A stretch of DNA of 64,000 nt, taken from the NCBI RefSeq assembly GCF_036898095.1, contig NC_090744.1, positions 12,413,158 to 12,477,157 of the forward strand. Direction: 5' to 3'. This DNA is from Palaemon carinicauda (lineage: Eukaryota; Arthropoda; Malacostraca; Decapoda; Palaemonidae). The position numbers were made by a program, and so were the translations under genes. Below are positions 1 to 11,162 of this stretch, piece by piece. The notes under the pieces are model-generated. The model saw only the letters and a list, made by a program, of their open reading frames with translations. It made no database searches and was not told the DNA's origin. Each line of letters starts with the position of its first letter. Positions within the stretch are counted from its first letter, which is position 1.

Positions 1-866
1 GCATGCTGATACAGACATATTTCCTTCGCCAGTAGGAAACATGTCATCATTAGCCAAATGATGATGACATCACAATGTCCTCAATCATAATCCTCTTACC
101 TAATTGGTTAAAATGTTCATGACGTAGAAGGAGCAAGGATTTCCCCGGGAAAAGTAGTCAGACGAAACTCAGACTCATTTATTGTTGTCGTTAATTTGGA
201 GTGTTCGTGACTAGCTCGTGATATTCGTCATTATTACAGATTAATCTGGGATAAAAACGTTATAGGATAATAATATAAGTTTTAAATGATATAAGACTCA
301 CCAGTTATGAAAAAATACGTATTTATATTAAATGAATTCATAGCAAAAAGCAATTTCTTTTGAAAGTTTCGTGAGGTGATTTTTATCATCGTTCTTCTTG
401 TTTTTTTCGTTATTTTAACATGGCAATGTAAGATAGAAACGTAATATAGAGAAAATGTAAACAAGGCAAGATGTACGTTGTGTCAATACATCGGATATTT
501 GTGAATTAATTGTAAAATTTGAAATTGAAAGGGAAATTACTATGCATGATGCATGAGTTAGTGAGTGTGTGGGCGCTGAGGACACACACTGGTCCTACGC
601 CAGAGTGTGCCATTTCGTGCCACCCAAGGACCTATACATTCTCCTCAGACCCCACAATTGCTTATTTCAATCTATTTTGTAACAATTTTTAATTGAAACT
701 TGTGAATAAAATTAAAAGTGACCTTGTGCTTCGAGCTGCCTGTTTTTCTACATATCATAAGAGTGAGTACCAGCCTGAAAAAAAGTTTTTTTCTTGAATT
801 TCCTTTACACCTATAAATGTTCATGTGGTTTTTATCATTTCTTTTGTTTAATAGATATGTATTGAA
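1..866. other. AT-rich sequence without recognised gene
   Basis: No open frame of convincing coding character is seen on either strand. The stretch around 541-660 is more GC-rich than its surroundings and could belong to a transcribed or repeated unit, but I do not recognise it. Confidence 0.5.
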
Positions 867-1125
<259 letters not shown>

Positions 1126-1323
1126 ATCACCACCATCTCCTCCTACGCCTATTTATGCAGAACTTCGGTTAGATTTCGCCAGTCGTCTCTATATTAATCT
1201 TTTAATTCAATACTTCCCATTCATCATCTCCTACTTTACGCTTCATAGACCTCAGCCATGTATGCCTGGGTCTTCCAATGCTTGTTTGTGTTGTATAAAT
1301 GAATAACGCTTATTTTTACAGAG

Positions 1324-1634
1324 ATGTTTTGTTCTCTAGTCTTGGGTAGTGCCATAGCCGCTGTACCATGGTCCTTCCACTGTCTTGGGTTAGAGTTCTC
1401 TTGCTTGAGGGTACACTTGGGCACACTATTCTATCTAGTTTCTCTTCCTCTTGTTTTTTTTAAAGGTTTTATAGTTTACATAGGAAATATTTATTTCAAA
1501 GTTATTACTGTTCTTAAAATATTTAATTTTTCCTTGTTTCCTTTCCTCCCTGGGCTATTTTCCCTGTTGGGGCCTTGGGCTAACAGCATTCTGCTTTTCC
1601 AACTAGGGTTGTAGCTTAGCAATTATTAATAATA
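1324..1634 (+). mobile_element. Repeat A, 3' half
   Basis: Copy of the most frequent dispersed repeat in the window. It contains the shared blocks ctagtcttgggtagtgcc, ttttccttgtttcctttcct and gggctattttccctgttgg, and ends in ccaactagggttgtagctta followed by AAT-rich sequence. Only the distal half is present compared with the near full-length copy at 6517-7164. I infer a non-autonomous retroposon with an (AAT)n tail. The frame through it is not a gene. Confidence 0.85.
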
Positions 1635-1898
1635 AAGAGTCAAATATACGTAAAGCTACGCTATTTAAAATTCCTGGTTGGATGCAACGGTGAATGGGGA
1701 AAAACATTGTTGCCACATGTTCAAAAGAATTGAATGGATAGTGTTCATTTCTATGAACATCGAGAATTATATAGAAAAAAAGTCATAAGAAATATTCTTA
1801 TTCGTGAAATTTAAAACCTTTAATAACTTGTCAAATTTTTTTTAAATTATGAAGTAGAATATGAATTTGAGATTTGGCAACGCCTTACACACGTTCTC

Positions 1899-1939
1899 AG
1901 AGAGAGAGAGAGAGGAAAGAGAGAGAGAGAGAGAGGAGT

Positions 1940-1987
<48 letters not shown>
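1899..1987. repeat. (GA)n microsatellite
   Basis: GA dinucleotide tract with a few AA and GG interruptions. Confidence 0.95.
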
Positions 1988-1991
<4 letters not shown>

Positions 1992-2250
1992 CTTTCGATT
2001 ATAGTGTCTTATATTTCCTAGTTTCTTTCATTTAAATTCTCTTTGTGTTATTTTCCTTCATCGCGATTTATATAAGCCATTCGAATTAGCTTTTTCCTTT
2101 TTTTCCTTCTGTAATTTAAATTTCATGAAGTGTCCTATACATTCTTGTAGCATTATTTAATAATTAATAATTAATTAATAACCTTTGCTTTGTTGTTTTC
2201 TTTCTCCAGGAATGCAATTTATTGTATTAGGTCTATGCATTTAAACAGAT

Positions 2251-2252
<2 letters not shown>
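1988..2252. other. AT-rich spacer
   Basis: Low-complexity AT-rich sequence between the (GA)n and (TA)n tracts; nothing recognised. Confidence 0.5.
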
Positions 2253-2312
<60 letters not shown>

Positions 2313-2330
2313 ATATATATTATATATATC
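2253..2330. repeat. (TA)n microsatellite
   Basis: About 75 bp of TA dinucleotides. Confidence 0.95.
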
Positions 2331-2376
2331 ATATTCAGCACTTATCTAATATGGAAGAATTTTTCTAAAAGAGGCT

Positions 2377-2560
2377 TTATTATTATTATTATTATTGCTA
2401 ACCTACAACCCTAGTTGGTAAAGCAAGATGCTATAAGCCCAGGGACTTCAACAGGGAAAATAGCCCAGCGAGGAAAGAAAACAAGGGAAAATAAAATATT
2501 TTAAAACCAGTAACAGAATGAGAATAAATATTTCGTACATAAACTACAAAAACTTTATAA
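2377..2560 (-). mobile_element. Repeat A, 3' end, minus orientation
   Basis: Begins with an ATT tract, then a variant of ctacaaccctagttgg, ataagcccaggg, caacagggaaaatagccca and aaataaaatatttta. This is the reverse complement of the repeat A 3' end. The ATT tract is the tail of the inverted copy. Confidence 0.85.
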
Positions 2561-2756
2561 TCTTTTCGCAATTGTTTTATATTTTACACAAATTGTGTAA
2601 ATATATAAACACTTTTGTATTTTTGTGTTTCTTTTCTATTATAATAATTCGTATTTCCTTAGTTTCCATCATTTTAATTCTTTTTGTTTACTTCTTCGTT
2701 TATTTTTTATTTTTACTTTATATTTCATCAATATACTATATATTTCATAATTAATT

Positions 2757-2930
2757 TACCTTTGAATTGGGGTCCACAGCAGGACAAAGGCCTCAGACAT
2801 CTTCCACTGTCTGTTTATGGTCTTTCTATGCTAGTTCACACCCGTAAACTGTCTTAGTTCGTCGATGCATCGTCTTCTCTTCCTTTCCCAGCTTCTCTTA
2901 CAATATCAGGGACCTATTCTGTTATCTTAA
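2757..2930 (-). mobile_element. Probable LINE-derived fragment
   Basis: Contains gtccacagcaggacaaaggc and nearby sequence resembling the block at 7484-7656, which has gtccactggaggacaaatg. On the minus strand it gives only a broken frame. I infer a decayed 3' piece of a dispersed retroelement; the family is uncertain. Confidence 0.45.
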
Positions 2931-3287
2931 TGTCCAATAAACACATTAAATATATATAATTCTCTTATGCAAACCAAAATGGAGTTCAGTAAATATATCA
3001 ATTGTCTTTTCTTCCTTACAGTGTTTTGTCGATATATTTACATAAAAAAACATATTCATCATAATGTCTTTTTTACTTTTTTTGTTTTTGTTTTTGTTTT
3101 TCTCTCCCAATTTTAGTGAAATATTTTCAGGTTTTCTTCTGTTCCCGTAATTATATAATGAAGAGATATTGGTCAACGATGCATTTATACATGAATTTAT
3201 ACATATTTCATGTGTTATTCACGTCAGATTTCGTGATGTCTACACACACACGCACGCACACATTTCTAAGGAGTTTTTGTTCATTGT

Positions 3288-3288
<1 letters not shown>

Positions 3289-3364
<76 letters not shown>

Positions 3365-3375
3365 ACGATTCATTT

Positions 3376-3460
<85 letters not shown>

Positions 3461-3486
3461 ACGATTCATTTGAGTAGGTGAATCGT

Positions 3487-3542
<56 letters not shown>

Positions 3543-3553
3543 AGAGAACACGA

Positions 3554-3606
<53 letters not shown>

Positions 3607-3637
3607 AGAACACGATTCATTTGAGTAGGTGAATCGT

Positions 3638-3705
<68 letters not shown>
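3289..3705. repeat. Foldback array of (GA)n/(CT)n with an AACACGATTCA spacer
   Basis: Long GA tracts are followed by the spacer aacacgattcatttgag, then taggtgaatcgtgtt and long CT tracts. This arrangement occurs twice (centres near 3476 and 3625). Each unit is an extended inverted repeat: the spacer pairs with its own reverse complement and the GA tract with the CT tract. Arginine/glutamate and serine/leucine frames across it are repeat by-products. Confidence 0.93.
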
Positions 3706-3708
<3 letters not shown>

Positions 3709-4084
3709 GTGGAACTTAAAGTTTTTAACTTGATTTTGAATATTATATTAAAGATGGTTGTCAAAATTTATTAAGTTTCAATCCTTAGTTATATAGTTTG
3801 GCTTATCTTAATTACGCATAGATATAAGCCAAGAAAATCGAGCTTAAAACTAAAGTTAATTTTGGCAAATAATCCTTAGTGAAACTGTCTAAGTAAGTCT
3901 AACATGCAACGCCTTTGCATTTAGCCTTTTTTTTGGCGTTAATATTTAAATAGTCACGTAAATACCAACAAGGGCTTAAACTTTTACTGATACTTTATGG
4001 TTTGAAGAAATAGACAGCTTTGCGTGATGCTTTATTAAATTTTACTTGAATGTATATATATCCTAAATTTTTACAATCCAATTA
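3706..4084. other. AT-rich spacer
   Basis: No gene, RNA or repeat recognised. Confidence 0.5.
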
Positions 4085-4168
4085 TTGTGAATTTTATGTA
4101 AATAATGTATATTGTTATGTAACAGAATAACCATTTTATAATGGAATAAAGGTTTTTGACTTTGACTT

Positions 4169-4172
<4 letters not shown>
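4085..4172 (+). mobile_element. LINE-like 3' terminus with (GACTTT)n tail
   Basis: The motif ccattttataatggaataaa contains AATAAA and is followed by ggtttttgactttgactttg. A short poly-A-signal-bearing end followed by a 6-bp tandem tail is typical of CR1/L2-type LINE 3' ends. Only about 90 bp remain. Confidence 0.5.

Positions 4173-4242
<70 letters not shown>
4171..4242. repeat. (CT)n microsatellite
   Basis: CT dinucleotide tract directly abutting the GACTTT tail, from which it may have grown. Confidence 0.95.
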
Positions 4243-4246
<4 letters not shown>

Positions 4247-4351
4247 ATCCGTCCAGAACCTTATTTAAAAAGTTGAGAAATATATCTATGAGGTATAAGA
4301 GCGTTGATATATAAACTATTGTATATATAAGGTTTCACATCTAAGGAATTC

Positions 4352-4426
4352 ATGAGAGAGAGAGAGAGAGGAGAGAGGAGAGAGGAGAGAGAGAGGAGAG
4401 AGAGGAGAGAGAGAGAGAGAGAGAGA
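4352..4426. repeat. Impure (GA)n tract
   Basis: GA repeats with regular GGA interruptions. Confidence 0.9.
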
Positions 4427-4889
4427 TCGTTACTCATGTCTCGTGGCCTGTCGGGAAACTTATTACTTCTTCACTCCGACACCCGAAGGCCGAAGGGGGC
4501 GGAAATCAGCTGTCTCTCTCTCTGTCCTTATTTCGTATTAATTATAATTCACTATCTTATTATTACCTCCCTGAAAATATATCATTTATCTTCGAGAATT
4601 CTATTATTTCTTGACATAACTGTTGACATTCCATTGTTTATTTCCGATTAAAGTGATTCAACTTCTCTTTGAGTGCTTCTTCTTCTTCTCAGTTTCCATT
4701 TGCCGTTCAAATTCGAGTTCTTTAGATAAGTAGCTATTAAAGAACATAGCCAAAGTACTTTATGTACTTTAAATCTCATGTAATATACTCTACTGTACTG
4801 TACATTCTTGTGGTATTACTTTATAATGTGGAATGTGCTTCGCCATGAATTACTTTCACAACATTTATAGGATATTATTGTTGTTTTTG
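4427..4889. other. Unassigned sequence
   Basis: No convincing coding region. A short GC-rich patch lies at about 4440-4510. The rest is AT-rich. Confidence 0.45.
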
Positions 4890-5112
4890 TTGTTGTTGTT
4901 GTTGTTAGCCTTTGTACCATGGTTTTCCACTGTCTTGGGATAGTGTTCTCTTGTTCATAAAATATTTTATTCGAATTGTTCACTTCTGTAATTTATCTAT
5001 TTCCTTATTGCTTTTCCTCATTGGGCTGTTTTCTCCCTTGGAGGTCTTATTGGGCTTATAGCAACCTTCTTTTCCAACTAGAGTTGGAGATTAGCTAATA
5101 ATATTAATACAG
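4890..5112 (+). mobile_element. Repeat A, degenerate 3' half
   Basis: Recognisable blocks are ttgtaccatggttttccact, ttttcctcattgggctgttt and ttttccaactagagttgg, followed by AAT. It is much more diverged than other copies and has internal deletions, so it is probably an old insertion. Confidence 0.7.
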
Positions 5113-5136
5113 ATATTCTTTCATGTCTAAAACAGG

Positions 5137-5218
<82 letters not shown>
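5137..5218. repeat. (CT)n microsatellite
   Basis: Uninterrupted CT dinucleotides. Confidence 0.97.
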
Positions 5219-5222
<4 letters not shown>

Positions 5223-5224
5223 GT

Positions 5225-5380
5225 ATTATTATTATTATTTCTGGGTACAAATATTAATGATTCAAGGCACAGATAGACAGACTTGACCACTACGTATATA
5301 TATAGGCTTATACACACATTATTATTATTATTATTATTATTATTGTTTTTATACTATTATTTTTATTATTATTTCGGGCT
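5225..5380. repeat. ATT-rich tracts
   Basis: Two ATT trinucleotide tracts. The second is followed by cgggctacacatacgttaaa, which recurs with one change after the ATT tract at 6429-6478. Confidence 0.8.
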
Positions 5381-5404
5381 ACACATACGTTAAAGAGCCA
5401 GGGC

Positions 5405-5470
5405 GTAGAGAGATAAACTTCACACACATGTAGGTATGTAAATACAGTATATACATATATACATACTTAG

Positions 5471-5567
<97 letters not shown>

Positions 5568-5704
5568 ATAAATCTACTTTTCTATGCCAGTGTTTCTTTC
5601 CATTGTCTAATTCCAGTCATTAACATTGTTGTTTTATTGGCCTCTTGTTTATTTACGTTTATTAGGTATTATTTCAACAATACTTATTAGGGGAAGAGGT
5701 ATGG

Positions 5705-5792
<88 letters not shown>
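5405..5792 (+). repeat. Duplicated cassette flanked by (TA)n, copy 1
   Basis: Order: cacacatgtaggtatg, taggtctatata, (TA)n 5473-5548, a unique core containing ttggcctcttgtttattta and ggggaagaggtatgggata, then (TA)n 5708-5791. The same order recurs at 7165-7467. I see no coding potential. Confidence 0.85.
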
Positions 5793-6219
<427 letters not shown>

Positions 6220-6425
6220 GTAAGAATATTTGATCTCAGACAATCAGCTGATCGACTCGAAAACACTCCCTTTCCCTTAAACCATTCGGCTTCAACCACC
6301 ACACACACTCATACGTACACATATGTATACCCGTACACACGCACACACGGCTGAGCTGAGTCATGGCTTAGCCACCCCACCTTTCCCTTGTCCTCCTGCT
6401 TTTTGTTTGTTTTATTTATTTATAG

Positions 6426-6426
<1 letters not shown>

Positions 6427-6478
<52 letters not shown>
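6427..6478. repeat. (ATT)n microsatellite
   Basis: Seventeen or so ATT units, followed by cgggcttcacatacgttaaa as at 5380. Confidence 0.95.
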
Positions 6479-6516
6479 TCGGGCTTCACATACGTTAAAG
6501 AACTAGGGCTTAGAAA

Positions 6517-7164
6517 GTAGGTTGGCCAGGGCACCAGCCACCCGTTGAGATACTACCGCTAATGAGTTATGGGGTCTTTTGACTGGCCAGACAGTATTAC
6601 ATTGGATCCTTCTCCCTGGTTACGGTTCACTTTCCCTTTGCCTACACATACACTGAATAGTCTGGCATATTCTTTACAGATTCTCTTCTGTCTTCACACA
6701 CCTGACAACACAGATTACCAAACAATTCTTCTTCACTCAAGGGGTTACTGCACTGTAATTGTTCAGTGGCCACTTTCCTCTTGGTAAGGGTAGAAGAGAT
6801 TTTTTAGATATGGCAAGCAGCTCTTCTAGGAGAAGGACACTCCAAAATCAAACCATTGTTCTCTAGTCTTGGGTAATGCCATAGCCTTTGTACCATGGTC
6901 TTCCATTATCTTGGGTTAGAGTTTTCTTGCTTGAGGGTACACTCGGGCACACTCTCCTATCTTATTTCTCTTCCTCTTGTTTTGTTAAAGTTTTTATAGT
7001 TTATAGAGGAGATATTTATTTTGATGTTATTCTTAATATTTTATTTTTTCCTTCTGTCCTTTCCTCACTGGGCTATTTTCCCTGTTGGAACCCCTGGGCT
7101 TAAAGCATTCTGCTTTTCCAACTAGGGTTGTAGCTTAGCAAATAATAATGATAATGATAATAAT
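6517..7164 (+). mobile_element. Repeat A, near full-length reference copy
   Basis: Begins gtaggttggccagggcacca and runs through ccacccgttgagatacta, gactggccagacagta, aacaattcttcttcactcaa, ttttcctcactggg-type blocks and ccaactagggttgtagctta to a tail of AAT/GAT units. It is about 650 bp long with no sustained open frame, and no terminal inverted repeat was seen. Other copies share its two ends: the 5' end at 43484 and 20660, and the 3' tail at many sites. The simple-repeat 3' tail and frequent 5' truncation point to a non-autonomous retroposon; the mechanism is inferred. Confidence 0.85.
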
Positions 7165-7216
7165 CCACACATGTAGGTATGAAAATATATACATACACAC
7201 ATTTATACGTAGTTAG

Positions 7217-7284
<68 letters not shown>

Positions 7285-7383
7285 AATCTACTTTTCTATG
7301 ACTGTTTCCTTCCATTGTCTAATTTCAGTCATTAACATTGTTGTTTTATTGGCCTCTTGTTTATTTATTAGGGGAAGAGGTAT

Positions 7384-7467
<84 letters not shown>
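7165..7467 (+). repeat. Duplicated cassette flanked by (TA)n, copy 2
   Basis: Same element order as 5405-5792: cacacatgtaggtatg, taggtctatata, (TA)n, the ttggcctcttgtttattta core, ggggaagaggtatgggata, (TA)n. The core lacks about 25 bp present in copy 1. Confidence 0.85.
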
Positions 7468-7468
<1 letters not shown>

Positions 7469-7483
7469 AACAACTTATATAGC

Positions 7484-7656
7484 CGCTATTAGTCCACTGG
7501 AGGACAAATGTCTAAGACATGTCCTTATTCATGTCTGGGGTTTAGCAAGTTTTTTTGTCACTGGCCAACTGCGGTTCAGTGATGGTGGGAGATTTTTGTC
7601 TAATCACTCACAGCAAACCATCCTAGTATGGGTAGCTTTGACTCTTATAGCATAGC
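7484..7656 (+). mobile_element. Dispersed repeat B fragment
   Basis: Contains gtccactggaggacaaatg, acatgtccttattcatgtct, ctggccaactgcggttcagt and cacagcaaaccatcctagta. I recall similar blocks as a common dispersed repeat in crustacean genomes; that is recollection, not a search. It ends where a repeat A copy begins. Confidence 0.6.
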
Positions 7657-7663
7657 TATCATA

Positions 7664-7842
7664 GCTCTATAGTTTATATAGGAAATATTTATTTTAATGT
7701 TATGGCTATTCTTAAGATATTTTATTTTGCATTGTTTCTTCTTCACTGAGCTATTTTCCCTGTTGGGGCCCCTGGGCTTATAGCATCCTACTTTTCCAAC
7801 TAGAGTTGTAGCTTAGAAAGTAATAATAATAATAATAATAAT
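7664..7842 (+). mobile_element. Repeat A, 3' third
   Basis: Starts inside the element at tatagtttatataggaaat and ends ccaactagagttgtagctta plus an (AAT)n tail. It is 5'-truncated. Confidence 0.85.
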
Positions 7843-7894
7843 ACGCAAACCTTTTCACCTTGTTAGGATATCCGCACACACACATATGTATATA

Positions 7895-8021
<127 letters not shown>

Positions 8022-8199
8022 AATATAACATCATTCGTGTGTATCTACGCTCATGTACATATGTTCTTCCCTGGACTATTTTTCCTTACAATGAGAGCTT
8101 CAGAAAATAAATAATAATAAAAATAATTTATTAATAAGTAAAATTACTGTAATTTGGAAACATAATCAAGCCAGGTGTTAAGATAACATCAGATGATAT

Positions 8200-10335
8200 A
8201 AATAAATTTTTTAAAAAATCGCTAGAAATATTTTTCTCGGTAAAGATTCTTCAACAAAATACCTATTGTCTAAACTTTAAATTTCTTTCATATAAAATAT
8301 ATTTTTTAGAGAATAGTACTACAAAATAGATTTGTATATTAGAGAAATATGTATTAGATGAAATTAATGTTTGATTTGGCTGTAAAATAGGAAATTATGA
8401 ACGGGTTTTAGTCATCAAATTTGGTAACACAAGTGGTAAAGCATTTTCCAAGGGTGATTGTGACGTGGCAAAAATAGAATTTTCGGGTTATGGCTTATAA
8501 AACATTAATGAACCATTATAAAGGCAATGTAAAGCCTTGAAATTTAATATAATTAATCATTTAAGGATATTCCAATCTAGAGACAACTGTATCTAGGTGA
8601 AAACATTAAAAAATCGAGTTTTATTGTTAGCAGACGAATTTATTTTGGGAAACGAAACTAAATTGTTAAAATAAAATATTACTAATTGTCTAATTGTATT
8701 TTGTAAACTTAATCTTTAATATTTTATGTATTGTTCGTCTATTCTAATCAATGATTTATCGATATATATTATTCATAATAGACTTGTGATCTCAAAAAAA
8801 AATCATGGACACAGTGATGGTATGGCCACCTGTTGACTGTAAAAATAACTAAAATATTGCAAGAAAATTAATACGAGTTGCAACTTTGTATATCAAAGAG
8901 GCTATTTTGTGCAAGACATACACTATTTAATCATTGCAATATAAAACGAATCTATTAAAAATAGTATTACTTTTCTTTGGGGTAATAATGTATTCAATTG
9001 CTAAGATGAAAACTATTTAAAAATTGGATTTAAAAAAACTAATAGCAACTTTTCTATATGAGAGTATTCATTAAAATACCTATTGTCTTAAGTTTTAAAT
9101 TTCTTCTATATAAAATATATTTTATTTAATAATATAATACAAAATATATTTATTCCACGTAATAAAATGTCCTTAGATACTAATAATGATCTATTTAATT
9201 GTAAAATTAGAAATCTTAAAGGTGTTCTGCTAATCATATTTGGTAAAATAGATAGCAGACGGAATTCTGAAACAGACTCAGCAACTTGTGTTACCAGAAG
9301 AAATGAGAAAAATATCTTCAAGATTTTTAATTTTACAATTAAATAGGACTTCAGTGGTATCTAAAAGAATTTATAATCTTTTATAGATATATTTTGTATT
9401 AGTTCTGTATATAAGATATATTTTATATACAAGAATTTTAAAACTTGAACAATAGCTCTTTTGATGACTAACATGGGCAAGTATAAAGTTGCTAGAAGTG
9501 GCTAGTAAATTTTCTATTTTGATTTTTTTCTTAGTATTTGTCTTCACAATTGGATATATTATAACTCCAAATAAAAGTAACTTTATTTTTAAATGTATTC
9601 GTCTTATACTCCAATGATAGGATAGTGCATGGCTTGCACAAAATACCTTCTTTGCATATACAAAGTTGCCATATAGTATCAAATATGTTTACAAAAATAG
9701 TTACTTTTACTGCCAATAGGTACCCATGCCATCGCCATGTCCTTGAATTTCTTGAGATTACGAGCCTTTAATGAATAATAAATATCGATAAATCATTAAA
9801 TGGAACATAGGAACAGTCGTATCAGAATTAAAGCTGAAATTTACATGATAGAATGGGCCAATTTATAAGATATTGTTTTCTTAATTTAGTTTTGTTTCCC
9901 TAAATTAATTCGTCTGCTAATGATAAATCTATATTTTCAAGGTTTTCATCTATATATAGCTATCTCTAGGATGGAATATTCCTTAATCATCATCTATATT
10001 AAATCTTAAGACTGAGCATTGCCTTTAGAATGGTATATTAATGTCTTATAAGCCATAACACCAAAGTCTTTTTTTGCCACGTCACCATTAGCATTCTGAA
10101 AATGCCTTTTCACCTGTTTTACCAAACAAGATGACTAGAAACCCTTCGTGAGTTCTAAATTTACAGTCAAATAAAACATAAATGGGATATAACACATTCC
10201 ATTTCTTTTATATAATTGTATTTTGTTGTACCAGTTTACAAAAGAATATATTTTATATGAAAGAATTTTAAAGCTTAGACAATAGTTTTTTTTATGAATG
10301 GTCCTTACAAGAGAAAAGCAGCAAGCAGTTTTAAC
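8200..10335. repeat. Large diverged inverted repeat (about 2.1 kb)
   Basis: Landmarks in the left arm recur inverted in the right arm at mirrored positions: ttagcagacgaattta near 8640 against aattcgtctgctaa near 9912; gacgtggcaaaaa near 8461 against tttttgccacgtcacc near 10076; atcatggacacagtgatgg near 8805 against its inverse near 9740; tattgtctaaactttaaatt near 8268 against a match near 10270. All pairs centre on about 9270. The arms are AT-rich and clearly diverged. No coding region is seen. It may be an old foldback element or an inverted duplication. Confidence 0.75.
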
Positions 10336-10440
10336 TTATTTATATTATCAATTTTTATTTTAACAATTGAATAAAATCCTGACTATTAGTTAAAGTAATT
10401 TTATTTTTCAATATATTCGTCCTGTATTACTGTGTCCACA

Positions 10441-10443
10441 ATC

Positions 10444-10515
<72 letters not shown>
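10441..10515. repeat. (ATT)n microsatellite
   Basis: About 25 ATT units. Confidence 0.96.
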
Positions 10516-10516
<1 letters not shown>

Positions 10517-10707
10517 AGAAACACTAAGGGAGAATTATTGAAAAAAGACTATAAAATATCTTGAGATTAGACTATAAAGAGTTACTCAAGTTAAATTTAT
10601 ATAACACTAAAAGGAATAAACTCTAAAATACGTCCCAGGATTCCTAGAGGAGCCGTTGTAAAGATGAACCTGAAAGGTGGGACAGTTTGACGTTTGAACA
10701 TGGCCAC
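10516..10707. other. Flank 5' of the hAT element
   Basis: AT-rich, then becoming balanced at about 10630-10707. If the element at 10716 is recent, this DNA was directly joined to 13693 before insertion and may be promoter or 5' exon sequence of the transcription unit that follows. Confidence 0.4.
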
Positions 10708-10851
10708 CGACCGACCAGTGCTGCCAGGTTCAGGGTAATTACCCTATTTTAGGGTAATTTAAGTATGTTTAGGGTAACAGGGTAAAACGTAGCAAAAACG
10801 CTAAATTCTAGGGTAATTTCAAATTTTCTAATAAAAAAATAAAAATAATAG

Positions 10852-10974
<123 letters not shown>

Positions 10975-11162
10975 AGAAAAGAGAGCCTTGCTTATTGTGT
11001 TACTTTTGGTGTTTGCATCGTCACCATTCGTTCAGAGATACCGTTAAAAACGAGTAGTGGACATGTATATGGCACAAAGTCAACGCGACCGCGCGACGCC
11101 TCTCGCCTGTATCTCATGTTAGCACAGGTTTGTGAAAGGAGTGTATATTACTTATTGTGACT

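Noticed and set aside
3116..3764. Arg/Glu and Ser/Leu open frames
   Set aside because: Translation of GA/CT microsatellites.
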